From: Flavobacteriaceae bacterium
GTDB taxonomy: Bacteria; Bacteroidota; Bacteroidia; Flavobacteriales; Flavobacteriaceae
Direction: 5' to 3'
DNA: 36,679 bases
NCBI GenBank assembly: GCA_027081505.1
Contig: JALWKK010000095.1
Location: 1 to 36,679 of the forward strand
The notes under the pieces are model-generated. The model saw nothing but the letters and a program-made list of their open reading frames with translations, searched no databases and was not told the origin of the DNA. Shown piece by piece: positions 1 through 7,464 of the stretch (position 1 is the stretch's first letter; each line of letters begins with the position of its first letter). Both the position numbers and the translations under genes were made by a program.

Positions 1-996
1 GGTTTTTGGAAACTGCTCCAATAATATTTTTAAAAAAACAGTAATCGGAATAGACATAATAAGTCCGGGAATTCCCCAAATAAATCCCCAAAGCATTAGC
101 ATAATAAGAATAGTTATGATATTTATTGAGAAAGATTTTCCCATAAAAATCGGTTCTAAAATTCCGCCAAACAACACTTGAACCAAGGTGATAGAAAGAA
201 TAAAAAAGAATAAAGTACTGCTTGGGTCTAACTCGACAAAAGCAAAAACGGTTAGTAAAATTACTGAAATAAAAGAACCTACCATTTGAATAAAATTAAT
301 TAAGAAGGCAAATAATCCCCAAAAAATGGGAAAGCTAACGTCAAAAAAATAACAGGCTAAACCAATTCCAATTCCTGTAAACAAACTCACGAAAAATTTT
401 ACTTTTATAAAGGTAATAAGCTCGTTCTCAACTTTCATAAATACTTTAATCGAAGCGTGTTTTTGCTTAAGGATAGTGCTGTTTAATACCTTTTGAAAAT
501 TTACAGATTCGGCTAACCACAAAATGGTAAAAAACATCGTCATTAAAATCATTGAAATAGTGTTTTTTAAGAAATCGAGAGTTGACCCAAAATTTTTAAT
601 CAAATTATTGTCCTTAAAATATTGTGCAATTGCCGTTTCTTTTCGGGATTCTTCGATATGAAAAATTTGTTCAAAACGCATTACTAATTTACTAATTTTA
701 ACTTCGGCTTTTTCAAGGAAACTATTTTTAGAAACGAGTATTTCTTTACTTGAGAGTTGTATAAGTTCGCTTGCAACAAATAAAGCTCCGAAAATTATTA
801 GTACAACCAATAAAATACTTAGTGCTTTAGGTATTTTTCTTTTACTCATCCATCGCATTAATGGTAGAAAAAGTAATGCGATAAACATTGAGAACACTAA
901 CGGAATAAATATAAATGATAATAGTTTTAACAAATAAAAAACCAACGGAATAACGATAATTAATAAAAGCGTATTGGTTGTTTTAATATTATTCAT
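1..996 (-). CDS. AI-2E family transporter (PerM-like permease), 3' end cut by window edge
   Basis: The minus-strand frame is open from an ATG at 996 to the window edge, giving 332 residues with no stop, so the C-terminus is missing. The protein begins with MNNIKTTNTLLLIIVIPLVF and is a run of hydrophobic segments: about four at the N-terminus, a polar stretch at roughly residues 90-130 rich in Lys/Glu, then about four more ending in a Gly/Ile/Pro-rich segment (GIPGLIMSIP). This two-block pattern with a central soluble region and the GxxxGIPGxIxxIP ending is characteristic of the AI-2E/PerM (UPF0118) family. Members export small molecules or ions, and the substrate cannot be told from sequence. 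It follows the DUF2490 gene after 62 bp on the same strand. A TAnnTTTG-type box (minus strand, 1058-1051) could give it its own promoter. The family assignment is confident, the function is not. Confidence 0.85.
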   Translation of the reverse strand, partial: MNNIKTTNTLLLIIVIPLVFYLLKLLSFIFIPLVFSMFIALLFLPLMRWMSKRKIPKALSILLVVLIIFGALFVASELIQLSSKEILVSKNSFLEKAEVKISKLVMRFEQIFHIEESRKETAIAQYFKDNNLIKNFGSTLDFLKNTISMILMTMFFTILWLAESVNFQKVLNSTILKQKHASIKVFMKVENELITFIKVKFFVSLFTGIGIGLACYFFDVSFPIFWGLFAFLINFIQMVGSFISVILLTVFAFVELDPSSTLFFFILSITLVQVLFGGILEPIFMGKSFSINIITILIMLMLWGFIWGIPGLIMSIPITVFLKILLEQFPKT

Positions 997-1058
997 AAGA
1001 AACGAGCAATGGTTATGTAAAATTGTTTTGGCAAATAAAACGCTTGCCTACAAATGTA

Positions 1059-1736
1059 TTACTCTGGTTTCTTTTTTTTTCTAAAATCGGTGTTAAAAAT
1101 AACAGCAAATTGTAGGTACCATTTTCCTGTATTTGAAACTTGTTGATGAAGCATACCGGTTTGTAACGAGGTGCTTTTGTTTATTTGGTAACCCAACGCT
1201 CCATAAAGTCTGTTTCGGTCAAAGAAAGAGCTTTTGTCGTTAATAAATATTTCATCATACAGTCCTATAAACCAAGTTTTTTCTTCTATTTTGGGTTTAT
1301 TTAATGGGATGAACAGCATTATCCTATACCTAAATCTATTTTTATATTCTTGATTTACCCACCGTTGTTCTGTACGGTAACGGTGTTCAAATTTTACTCT
1401 TCCTAAATGGTTGATAAGGATAAATTGTTGCCAAATACGATGTTCTTCACTTTCAGGTGCTTTAGGGATAGATTCATAGACATATGAAGGGATGTATGCA
1501 TAACCTGCTGTTACAAATGCTTTTTCAGAAAAATGATAGTTTAATCCTGTACGAAGTAACCATTGTTCGGTATTGTTAGGGAAGGTTGTATGGTTTCTAA
1601 ATTGTACTTCGGAATGAATACTTAGTTTGTTGCTTATTTTATTGGTTCCGAAGTACATTATCCAATTACCAATGTTATCTTGGGCATTGATAGTAATTGG
1701 TAAAAGGATAAATGTACAGAAGAGAATTTTTTTCAT
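1059..1736 (-). CDS. DUF2490 family outer-membrane/secreted protein
   Basis: This is a 225-residue protein when the start is put at MKKILFCTFILLPITINAQ, which is a clean signal peptide with a cleavage site after NAQ. A longer frame reaches 1763 but adds nine residues that overlap the upstream carbonic anhydrase gene, so I prefer 1736. The mature part is rich in alternating aromatic/polar residues and Arg/Tyr-rich strands (RFRYRIMLFIP, HRYRTEQRW) ending in a strand with Phe (LQFAVIFNTDF), as in DUF2490 proteins, which are thought to be beta-barrels of the outer membrane. The start lies 7 bp after the carbonic anhydrase stop, so the two are almost certainly co-transcribed. I infer an envelope role accompanying inorganic carbon uptake, perhaps a diffusion pore. 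No biochemical function is established for the family as far as I know. Confidence 0.8.
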   Translation of the reverse strand: MKKILFCTFILLPITINAQDNIGNWIMYFGTNKISNKLSIHSEVQFRNHTTFPNNTEQWLLRTGLNYHFSEKAFVTAGYAYIPSYVYESIPKAPESEEHRIWQQFILINHLGRVKFEHRYRTEQRWVNQEYKNRFRYRIMLFIPLNKPKIEEKTWFIGLYDEIFINDKSSFFDRNRLYGALGYQINKSTSLQTGMLHQQVSNTGKWYLQFAVIFNTDFRKKKKPE

Positions 1737-1743
1737 AATTAGG

Positions 1744-2370
1744 TTACCTGTTGGCTTCTTCAAAAAAGTCTACAGCTCCTGTAGAAACATCGTATATACC
1801 GCCTACTATTATAATCTCCCCGTTTTTTTCCATTTCGGACAGGATGGGGCTTTCGTTTCTAATTTGTTCAATAGAAAGGTTTACGTTTAATGTAGCTACT
1901 TCTTCTATTTGCATTTCGTTTAGTTCTTCTTGGTTTTTTGCAACTAAATCTACAGCAGGTTTTATTTTGTGTAGTAATGGGGTAATATTGCCCAGTTCAA
2001 CATGTTTGCAAGCAGATGTAACGGCACCGCATTTAGAGTGTCCCAGTACGACTACTATTTTGGATCCGGCAACTTTACACGCGTATTCCATAGATCCTAA
2101 TACATCTTCATTAATTATGTTTCCGGCTACACGAGAGCTAAAAACATCGCCGATGCCTTGGTCGAAAACCAACTCCACCGGAACTCGAGAGTCAATACAA
2201 CTGTGTATTACTGCAAATGGATATTGCCCTTTGCTGGTTTCTATAACTTGTTCTTTTAAATTGCGTTGTGCTTTTAAATTTTCTGTAAATCTTTTGTTGC
2301 CGTTTACTAAGATGGTAAAGGCATCTTGGGGTGAAATTTGGCTTTGTAGCTCTTTAGTTAATGTTTTCAT
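1744..2370 (-). CDS. Beta-carbonic anhydrase
   Basis: The 208-residue protein is of usual length for a bacterial beta-class enzyme, which interconverts CO2 and bicarbonate with a zinc ion. The zinc and catalytic residues are all visible: Cys58, Asp60 and Arg62 in the CxDSR motif, and His111 and Cys114 in HSKCGA. There is no signal peptide, so it acts in the cytoplasm. It is the second gene of a SulP permease, carbonic anhydrase, DUF2490 series. This placement suggests that bicarbonate brought in by the permease is its substrate or product. The 106-bp gap to the permease gene is long for a tight operon and contains two overlapping inverted repeats (2391-2454) that could form an RNA structure about 20 nt before the start codon. 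Assignment is certain at family level. Confidence 0.95.
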   Translation of the reverse strand: MKTLTKELQSQISPQDAFTILVNGNKRFTENLKAQRNLKEQVIETSKGQYPFAVIHSCIDSRVPVELVFDQGIGDVFSSRVAGNIINEDVLGSMEYACKVAGSKIVVVLGHSKCGAVTSACKHVELGNITPLLHKIKPAVDLVAKNQEELNEMQIEEVATLNVNLSIEQIRNESPILSEMEKNGEIIIVGGIYDVSTGAVDFFEEANR

Positions 2371-2390
2371 CTGTATAAAATATTTAATAA

Positions 2391-2454
2391 AGCGAAAGAT
2401 GGAATGCCCTTTTTAATCATCTTCGCTGGGTTTGTAAAATCATTAATGGGCATT
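2391..2454 (-). promoter_or_regulatory. Two overlapping inverted repeats in the SulP-carbonic anhydrase gap
   Basis: On the transcript strand, AATGCCC (2454-2448) can pair with GGGCATT (2409-2403), and AGCGAAGATG (2427-2418) can pair with a copy at 2401-2391 that has one extra base. The arms interleave, and a single base separates the last two arms. A connector this short makes simultaneous pairing strained, so the two stems may exclude each other. The element ends 20 nt before the carbonic anhydrase start codon. It could tune expression of carbonic anhydrase relative to the permease, or it may be chance in an AT-rich spacer. Confidence 0.4.
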
Positions 2455-2476
2455 TCATAATAAAATTTTAATTAAA

Positions 2477-4078
2477 TTATTTTTTGTTGTTATTTCCGTT
2501 TGCCAATTTAAATCTTGGTGAGGGTTGTTCTTGTTTATCACTGTAAAGATCTATTACTTCTACTTCAATATTTCGGTTTTCTGCACTTATAATAAAATCT
2601 TCAATTATTTCTACAACATCGTGATGAATGAATTTTGTGTTTGTTGCATCTATTGTGACATGTGTGTCGTTAGGAATTTGATCTAATGCTTTTAATATAG
2701 AGGCTTTATTTAGGAAAGTTACATCTTCGGAAAGTACAATTTTAATGTTGTCTTTTCCTTTTAAGTTTTCTTTCTGCATTTTAAAAGGTACTTTAAAGTT
2801 GTTTCTTAATATGATGAATATGGCTACAATCATTCCCATAAAAATTCCCATTAGTAAATCGGTAAAAACAATACCTAAAATGGTAACTACAAATGGTATA
2901 AATTGGCCTAAGCCTTCGCGGTACATTTTTTTAAATAATGCGGGTTTGGCCAGCTTATATCCTACAACAAGCAAGACAGCAGCCAAAACGCCAAGTGGAA
3001 TCATGTTTAGTACTTTAGGTATTACAATGATACTTGTAAGCAATAAAAAGCCGTGAATAATAGTCGATGCTTTTGTTTTTCCTCCTGATTGAATGTTTGC
3101 TGAACTTCGTACAATAACCTGTGTTAGCGGAAGTCCTCCGGCAAATCCGGAAATTAAATTTCCAACACCTTGCGCTTTTAATTCTCTATTTGTAGGGGTT
3201 ACTCGTTTTAAGGGATCCAATTTGTCTGTTGCTTCAACGCAGAGAAGTGTTTCTAAACTTGCTACTACCGCAATTACTATGGCTGTTATATATACATCTT
3301 TATTTGATAATGCCGAAAAATCCGGACGGGTAAAGTTTCCTATAAAGTTATCAAAACTCTCCGGAATAGGTACTTTTACCATATGTTCTGCACTTACGGC
3401 AAGGTTTGGAATTGTGGCAAAAACAATTACTAATATTATTCCTACGATAACGGCTACCAGCGGTCCTTGAATAATTTTTGTAAATGAGAATCTTTTAAAA
3501 AATGGAGTTTCCCAAAGTATTAGTATTAATAATGACAGTAAAGAAATGATCAAGACGCCGGGGCTTATATTGCTTAACATATGTATTAATTCGTCAAAGG
3601 TATTATGCCCATCGACTTGCTGAAATCTAAAATCTCCTTCGGGATCTTTGTCGTAACCAAAAACGTGAGGAATTTGTTTTAAAAATATTATTACCCCTAT
3701 TCCTGCCAACATACCGTGAATTACTGAAGATGGGAAAAAATAAGCAATGATTCCGGCTCGTGCAAATCCCATAACAATTTGAAGAATACCGGCAATCATT
3801 ACCGAAACCAAAAATATTTCAAAACCTCCCAGATCCGATATAGCATTTAAAACGATTACTGCTAATCCGGCTGCGGGACCACTTACGCCTAAAGGAGAGC
3901 CGCTTAATGCTCCAACAACAATACCTCCTACTATTCCGGCTATTAAACCTGAAAACAGCGGAGCTCCGGAGGCTAAAGCAATACCTAAACATAACGGTAA
4001 TGCCACTAAAAACACTACAATACTTGCCGGGATATCATGTTTTAAATTTTTTAGGGGATGTAATTTTTTTGCACTCAT
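2477..4078 (-). CDS. SulP family anion permease (probable bicarbonate transporter) with degenerate STAS domain
   Basis: The 533-residue membrane protein starts at MSAKKLHPLKNLKHDIPAS. An in-frame ATG 45 bp upstream lies inside the promoter region and is less likely. It has the SulP core: an N-terminal hydrophobic block with the LVALPLCLGIALASG segment, the GPAAG turn and about a dozen membrane segments up to residue 430, followed by a soluble C-terminal STAS-like domain. The usual Asp-x-Ser-Gly of STAS domains is replaced by IHHDVVE, so the regulatory serine is missing. SulP proteins carry sulfate, dicarboxylates or bicarbonate. The gene downstream is a beta-carbonic anhydrase, a pairing known for bicarbonate carriers, so bicarbonate is the best guess. 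It is the first gene of its unit and its promoter overlaps a dyad shared with the TetR-SulP operon. Confidence 0.92.
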   Translation of the reverse strand: MSAKKLHPLKNLKHDIPASIVVFLVALPLCLGIALASGAPLFSGLIAGIVGGIVVGALSGSPLGVSGPAAGLAVIVLNAISDLGGFEIFLVSVMIAGILQIVMGFARAGIIAYFFPSSVIHGMLAGIGVIIFLKQIPHVFGYDKDPEGDFRFQQVDGHNTFDELIHMLSNISPGVLIISLLSLLILILWETPFFKRFSFTKIIQGPLVAVIVGIILVIVFATIPNLAVSAEHMVKVPIPESFDNFIGNFTRPDFSALSNKDVYITAIVIAVVASLETLLCVEATDKLDPLKRVTPTNRELKAQGVGNLISGFAGGLPLTQVIVRSSANIQSGGKTKASTIIHGFLLLTSIIVIPKVLNMIPLGVLAAVLLVVGYKLAKPALFKKMYREGLGQFIPFVVTILGIVFTDLLMGIFMGMIVAIFIILRNNFKVPFKMQKENLKGKDNIKIVLSEDVTFLNKASILKALDQIPNDTHVTIDATNTKFIHHDVVEIIEDFIISAENRNIEVEVIDLYSDKQEQPSPRFKLANGNNNKK

Positions 4079-4120
4079 CTTGGTTTTTTTTATTTGTTTT
4101 TTCTTAAATCTTACAGACTG

Positions 4121-4162
4121 CAAATATAATAGTATTACTATCGTTTTCGCAAGTAAAACAAC
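4121..4162 (-). promoter_or_regulatory. Promoter with overlapping TetR-type operator for SulP/carbonic anhydrase unit
   Basis: The minus strand carries TATATTTG (4128-4121), matching the Bacteroidota -7 box TAnnTTTG, with a TTG (4152-4150) 21 bp upstream. The space between is filled by the perfect 13-bp dyad ATAGTATTACTAT (4129-4141). The box 4122-4162 matches 7218-7258 at 35 of 41 positions. A start of transcription near 4113 would leave a leader of about 35 nt. Binding by the neighbouring TetR protein is inferred, not shown. Confidence 0.7.
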
Positions 4163-4674
4163 AAAATTTTACAGGGATATTGTCAATAAATTGATAGTCA
4201 GTTTGTTAAAATACTTGTTGTAGCTTATATGTTAAGTTGATTTACCATTTTTTGATACTACCTATTCAGGGTTTACCAGAGGTAATAAAATGAAACCGAA
4301 CTAAATATAATACCGAATACGAATTTAACCCGAAAAATTCGTGGAATTTTTAAACGACTATGTACTGCCAACAAATTTGTGCGTTTTGAAAGCACCCAAA
4401 TTTGGGGCATTTCTAAGTCGGGGTTTCCCGCATTTTCCCCTTTATCTATAGCATATTCATATAATTCACTCAGTTTTTATATGAATAATGCGGGTTATTA
4501 TAATTTAATTTCAAGTTCTCTCATTAAACTATTTTCATTCTGTAACGGCATTAACCAATCCAAAATATAAAATAGTTTTGGACTATTTTATATTAAGAAT
4601 AGGTATGATTTATAAGGTGCAGTTAAATTAAATTCGGGAGTCTAACAGTAAATACATTTTGTAGTATTATTAGG
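4163..4674. other. Palindrome-rich spacer between the two SulP units
   Basis: These 0.5 kb hold no gene I trust, but they are dense in inverted repeats. CGAATTT/AAATTCG lies at 4320-4326 and 4335-4341, and the palindrome CCCAAATTTGGG lies near 4395-4406. A bipartite hairpin pairs CCCGCATT (4427-4434) with AATGCGGG (4487-4494), and inside it ATTCATATAA (4455-4464) with TTATATGAAT (4477-4486). A 13-bp stem pairs 4564-4576 with 4582-4594. A 63-codon plus-strand frame at 4379-4570 runs across these structures, has no convincing start site and looks like noncoding DNA. The segment may be a remnant of a mobile element or a dispersed repeat. The last hairpin, 80 bp after the SulP stop, may end that transcript. 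Confidence 0.5.
4564..4594 (-). terminator. 13-bp perfect hairpin downstream of the TetR-SulP operon
   Basis: AATATAAAATAGT (4564-4576) and its exact complement (4582-4594) are separated by a 5-nt loop. The hairpin sits about 80 bp beyond the SulP stop codon on the minus strand. There is no strong T-run, and CCAAAA/TTTTGG (4560-4565, 4576-4581) offers an alternative pairing, so termination is a guess from position. Confidence 0.35.
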
Positions 4675-6516
4675 TTAGGTGCTAATTTTCAAATTTTTAC
4701 TAATCCAATTAATACAATCATCAAACGAGTTAAAAATTTGATCTTCATTAACCAAATCAGGAATGATATTAATTTTTTCCAACAAATATCTAGGTTGTTT
4801 GAGAATATTCACCAGAAGTATTTTTTTGTTTTGTTGTGCTAACTCTATCAGCGCATCTTCAAGCGCGTATAATCCGGACTGATCAATATATTGCATACGT
4901 CCCATTCTTATAATAACAACAGATGCTTCATCAGGGATTTGCTTTATTAATTGTTGAAAATCACTTGTTGAGCCGAAAAACAAGGGGCCTTTAATGTGTT
5001 TAATAAAAATTTTTCGTTTTAATTCATCGGGTAAATTTGCTTCATCTTCCCAAGCTTCTTCTTCGATTAAAGATTTTACATCTGAATGTTTTGTTGTTAA
5101 ATCGCCAATTTTTTTCATAAACATTAAAGAGGCTATTATTAAACCTACACCAACTGCATAAACCAAATTCCAAACAGACGAAAGTACCAAAACGATAAGC
5201 ATAATAGCTACTTCTGTTCGGGGTAAGTAAGGAATGGATTTTAATCCTTTATAATCCATTACGCCTATACCTACGGTTATTAAAATACCTGCTAGTACTG
5301 CGGCCGGTATTTTTGATGCAACAGGACCAAATGCTAACAAAATAAGGAGCAGTAGAACACTGGCAATCATGCCGGAAAGTTTTGTTTTTCCTCCGGCATT
5401 AATGTTTACTACGGTTCTTATTGTTGCTCCGGCACCCGGTATTCCTCCGAAAATGGCACCTATGCTATTTCCTATTCCTTGTCCTATGAGTTCTTTATTG
5501 GGTTTGTGTCTGGTTTTGGTCATGTTGTCTGCCACTACAGAGGTTAATAAGGAGTCTATTGCTCCGAGAAGTGCTAATGTAACCGCCGTGAAAATAAAAG
5601 GAGAGATGTTTCCAAAACTAAAGTCGGTAAAGATGGATAGGTTTGGTACGGGTAGTCCGCTGGGTATCTCTTCAATGGGTCTATAATTTAGCTTAAACAC
5701 AACGGCTATTAAAGACATTACCAGTAAAGCTACTAGTGTGCTGGGGATTTTAGTGGTAATTTTTTTAAAACCATAAATTATAAAAATAGTTCCCAGAGCC
5801 AGTAATAGCTCTAACCAATTAATATTTTGTAAAGCTCTCGGGAGTACTTTAATTGCGCCTATAACTCCGGATGCTTCTTTTCCGGCAAGAGTTTTTGATT
5901 CTTTAAGGATTTTTTCTTGAGTTATGTGTTTTGCTTTGTTAATGGTTTCTTTAAAATCTTCGATATCTAAAATATCTTCACCTACTTCTTTTTTTAGTAT
6001 ATTACTTAAAATTATTTCTTTGGCTTGTGGTTTAAATTGATTTACGTATGCCATATCTTCTTTAGGGTAATATCCGATAGAAGGAAGTATTTGTGTAACT
6101 AAAATAATAATGCCAATGGCTGTCATAAAACCGGAAACTACAGGATAAGGTATATATTTTATATATTTTCCCAGCCCTATAAAACCAAAAGCTATTTGCA
6201 TTATTCCGGCTAACAAAAAAACGGTTAATATTGCCGGTAATGCTTTTGAAACATCTCCTTCAAATGTTGCGATAATTCCGGTTATAACCAGCATACTCAC
6301 AGCGGTCATAGGTGCTGTTGGTCCTGAAATTTGAGTATTTGTTCCGCCAAATAGTGCTGCAAAGAAACCAACAAAAATAGCACCATATAATCCGGCACTA
6401 GGACCTAATCCGGAACTTACACCAAATGCTAAAGCTAAAGGTAAGGCTACAATTCCTGCAGTAATACCTCCAAATAAATCGTTCTTAAAGTATTTGAAGT
6501 TGAATAAGTTTTTCAT
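4675..6516 (-). CDS. SulP family anion permease with intact STAS domain
   Basis: The 613-residue protein starts MKNLFNFKYFKNDLFGG and has the SulP N-terminus (GITAGIVALPLALAFGVSSG), the ISGPTAP turn near residue 65 and about twelve membrane segments. A polar, Lys/Glu-rich insertion of about 55 residues sits near residues 165-220, longer than in the other permease of this window. The STAS domain covers roughly 513-605 and contains YIDQSGLYAL, with Asp545 and Ser547 in the position that is phosphorylated in many STAS proteins. The gene begins 15 bp after the TetR-type gene and shares its operator-controlled promoter. The substrate is probably bicarbonate or another small anion, judging from the shared control with the SulP/carbonic anhydrase unit, but sulfate or a dicarboxylate cannot be excluded. 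Confidence 0.92.
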   Translation of the reverse strand: MKNLFNFKYFKNDLFGGITAGIVALPLALAFGVSSGLGPSAGLYGAIFVGFFAALFGGTNTQISGPTAPMTAVSMLVITGIIATFEGDVSKALPAILTVFLLAGIMQIAFGFIGLGKYIKYIPYPVVSGFMTAIGIIILVTQILPSIGYYPKEDMAYVNQFKPQAKEIILSNILKKEVGEDILDIEDFKETINKAKHITQEKILKESKTLAGKEASGVIGAIKVLPRALQNINWLELLLALGTIFIIYGFKKITTKIPSTLVALLVMSLIAVVFKLNYRPIEEIPSGLPVPNLSIFTDFSFGNISPFIFTAVTLALLGAIDSLLTSVVADNMTKTRHKPNKELIGQGIGNSIGAIFGGIPGAGATIRTVVNINAGGKTKLSGMIASVLLLLILLAFGPVASKIPAAVLAGILITVGIGVMDYKGLKSIPYLPRTEVAIMLIVLVLSSVWNLVYAVGVGLIIASLMFMKKIGDLTTKHSDVKSLIEEEAWEDEANLPDELKRKIFIKHIKGPLFFGSTSDFQQLIKQIPDEASVVIIRMGRMQYIDQSGLYALEDALIELAQQNKKILLVNILKQPRYLLEKINIIPDLVNEDQIFNSFDDCINWISKNLKIST

Positions 6517-6531
6517 AGTGGTTTGTTATGA

Positions 6532-7197
6532 CTATTTTAAAAAATTAAAAACTAATTGTTTGTAAAAAGAAGTAATAGAACTTTTATCACTAACATCGGT
6601 TAACGAAGAGATGTGTTCAGAAAAGTATTTTTGTTGGTGAGAACCTTCAATTACAGTAGATATTAACATTCTGGGATACTTAAAATCAGGTTTTATTTCT
6701 AGCACCATACCGCTTACACGTTGTACTACTTTTTCATATGCCTTAAAGCAACCCCTGCTATTTTCTTCATCTACTTTATTGGTATGAAATACTTTTATAG
6801 ATTCTGAAAAAATAATTTCACTTAACAAGACTTCATTTATATAGCTAAAATTATTATCAACTAATACGGGTTTGGTAAGTAGGTCGATTGCTATTTCTAA
6901 TCTTTTTTCGGCAGAGGACACATTGGTGGTTGCTAGAACTAATCGATACTCCATCCAAGACCAATACCAACTGGTTAAGTAAACAAGTAAATTATGTTTG
7001 CTTTTAAAATACCTGTAAATAGAGCTTTCCGGTGATTGTATGGCGTTGCCTAATTTTTTAAAAGTAAAATCTTCAAACCCCATTTGGCTTATCATCTCTA
7101 TACTTTTAGAGAGGATGGTTTTGCCAAGATTTGAAGAATCAGGGTTTTTTGAATATAATTCGGGACTTACTTCTATTTTTATTTCAAGAGAATCCAT
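6532..7197 (-). CDS. TetR/AcrR family transcriptional regulator
   Basis: The 221-residue protein has a TetR-type helix-turn-helix near residues 24-72, recognisable from the spacing around TILSKSIEMISQMGFEDFT, FKKLGNAI and SSIYRYFKSKHNLLVYL. The remaining 150 residues are a helical ligand/dimer domain with no recognisable pocket signature. Its own start lies only about 14 bp from a 41-bp dyad (7211-7251), so it should repress itself. The SulP gene follows after 15 bp in the same direction, and a near-copy of the box stands in front of the SulP-carbonic anhydrase unit. The regulator is therefore likely to respond to a signal tied to inorganic carbon or pH. The ligand is unknown. Confidence 0.88.
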   Translation of the reverse strand: MDSLEIKIEVSPELYSKNPDSSNLGKTILSKSIEMISQMGFEDFTFKKLGNAIQSPESSIYRYFKSKHNLLVYLTSWYWSWMEYRLVLATTNVSSAEKRLEIAIDLLTKPVLVDNNFSYINEVLLSEIIFSESIKVFHTNKVDEENSRGCFKAYEKVVQRVSGMVLEIKPDFKYPRMLISTVIEGSHQQKYFSEHISSLTDVSDKSSITSFYKQLVFNFLK

Positions 7198-7210
7198 AAA
7201 ATTCGATTAA

Positions 7211-7258
7211 CGCTTGTAAATATAATAGTAATACTATTGTAATCGCAAGCGAAACAAC
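7211..7258 (-). promoter_or_regulatory. Promoter with extended TetR-type operator for the tetR-SulP operon
   Basis: A dyad is centred on 7231. The core AATAGTA-A-TACTATT (7224-7238) is perfect, and the outer arms CGCTTG (7211-7216) and CAAGCG (7246-7251) are also perfect, for 41 bp in all. The minus strand reads TATATTTA at 7224-7217, a near match to the TAnnTTTG -7 box, so a bound dimer would cover the promoter. The leader would be only about 10-15 nt. The match to 4122-4162 is 35 of 41. Confidence 0.7.
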
Positions 7259-7399
7259 TTTTTTTTCAATAATTTTATAAACATCTATAAATCAAACCTC
7301 TGCGCAAAAAAAGATAGTTGTAGTTTGATAAATATTTTATAAGTCGCTTTATTTTTCAATTTTAAAAGCTAACAAAATTTTAGATTAAGTAATCTTTTC

Positions 7400-7417
7400 A
7401 TAACATTAAGTTAACAT
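7400..7417 (+). promoter_or_regulatory. Candidate Pho box upstream of the phosphate porin
   Basis: Two 7-bp direct repeats, ATAACAT (7400-7406) and TTAACAT (7411-7417), are spaced 11 bp apart. This is the period of PhoB/PhoP binding sites, and the word resembles the TTAACA half-site of the Bacillus PhoP family. They stand about 50 bp before the porin start codon. The assignment rests on spacing and on the phosphate genes downstream. Confidence 0.4.
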
Positions 7418-7464
7418 TGGAATTGTTTTTTTGTTGCGACAAAAACTAATAACGATTTTTTATA

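Noticed and set aside
1751-2416. 221-codon plus-strand frame antisense to the carbonic anhydrase gene
   Set aside because: It is the shadow of a well-supported gene with conserved zinc motifs; Cys/Ser-rich composition is as expected from antisense reading.
4379-4570. 63-codon plus-strand frame in the SulP spacer
   Set aside because: It runs across hairpins, has no promoter or ribosome-binding sequence and no recognisable domain, so I treat it as noncoding.
4661-4672. Third TetR-type half-match (TAGTATTATTA)
   Set aside because: It has two or more differences from the dyad, no promoter box, and sits at the end of the SulP gene.
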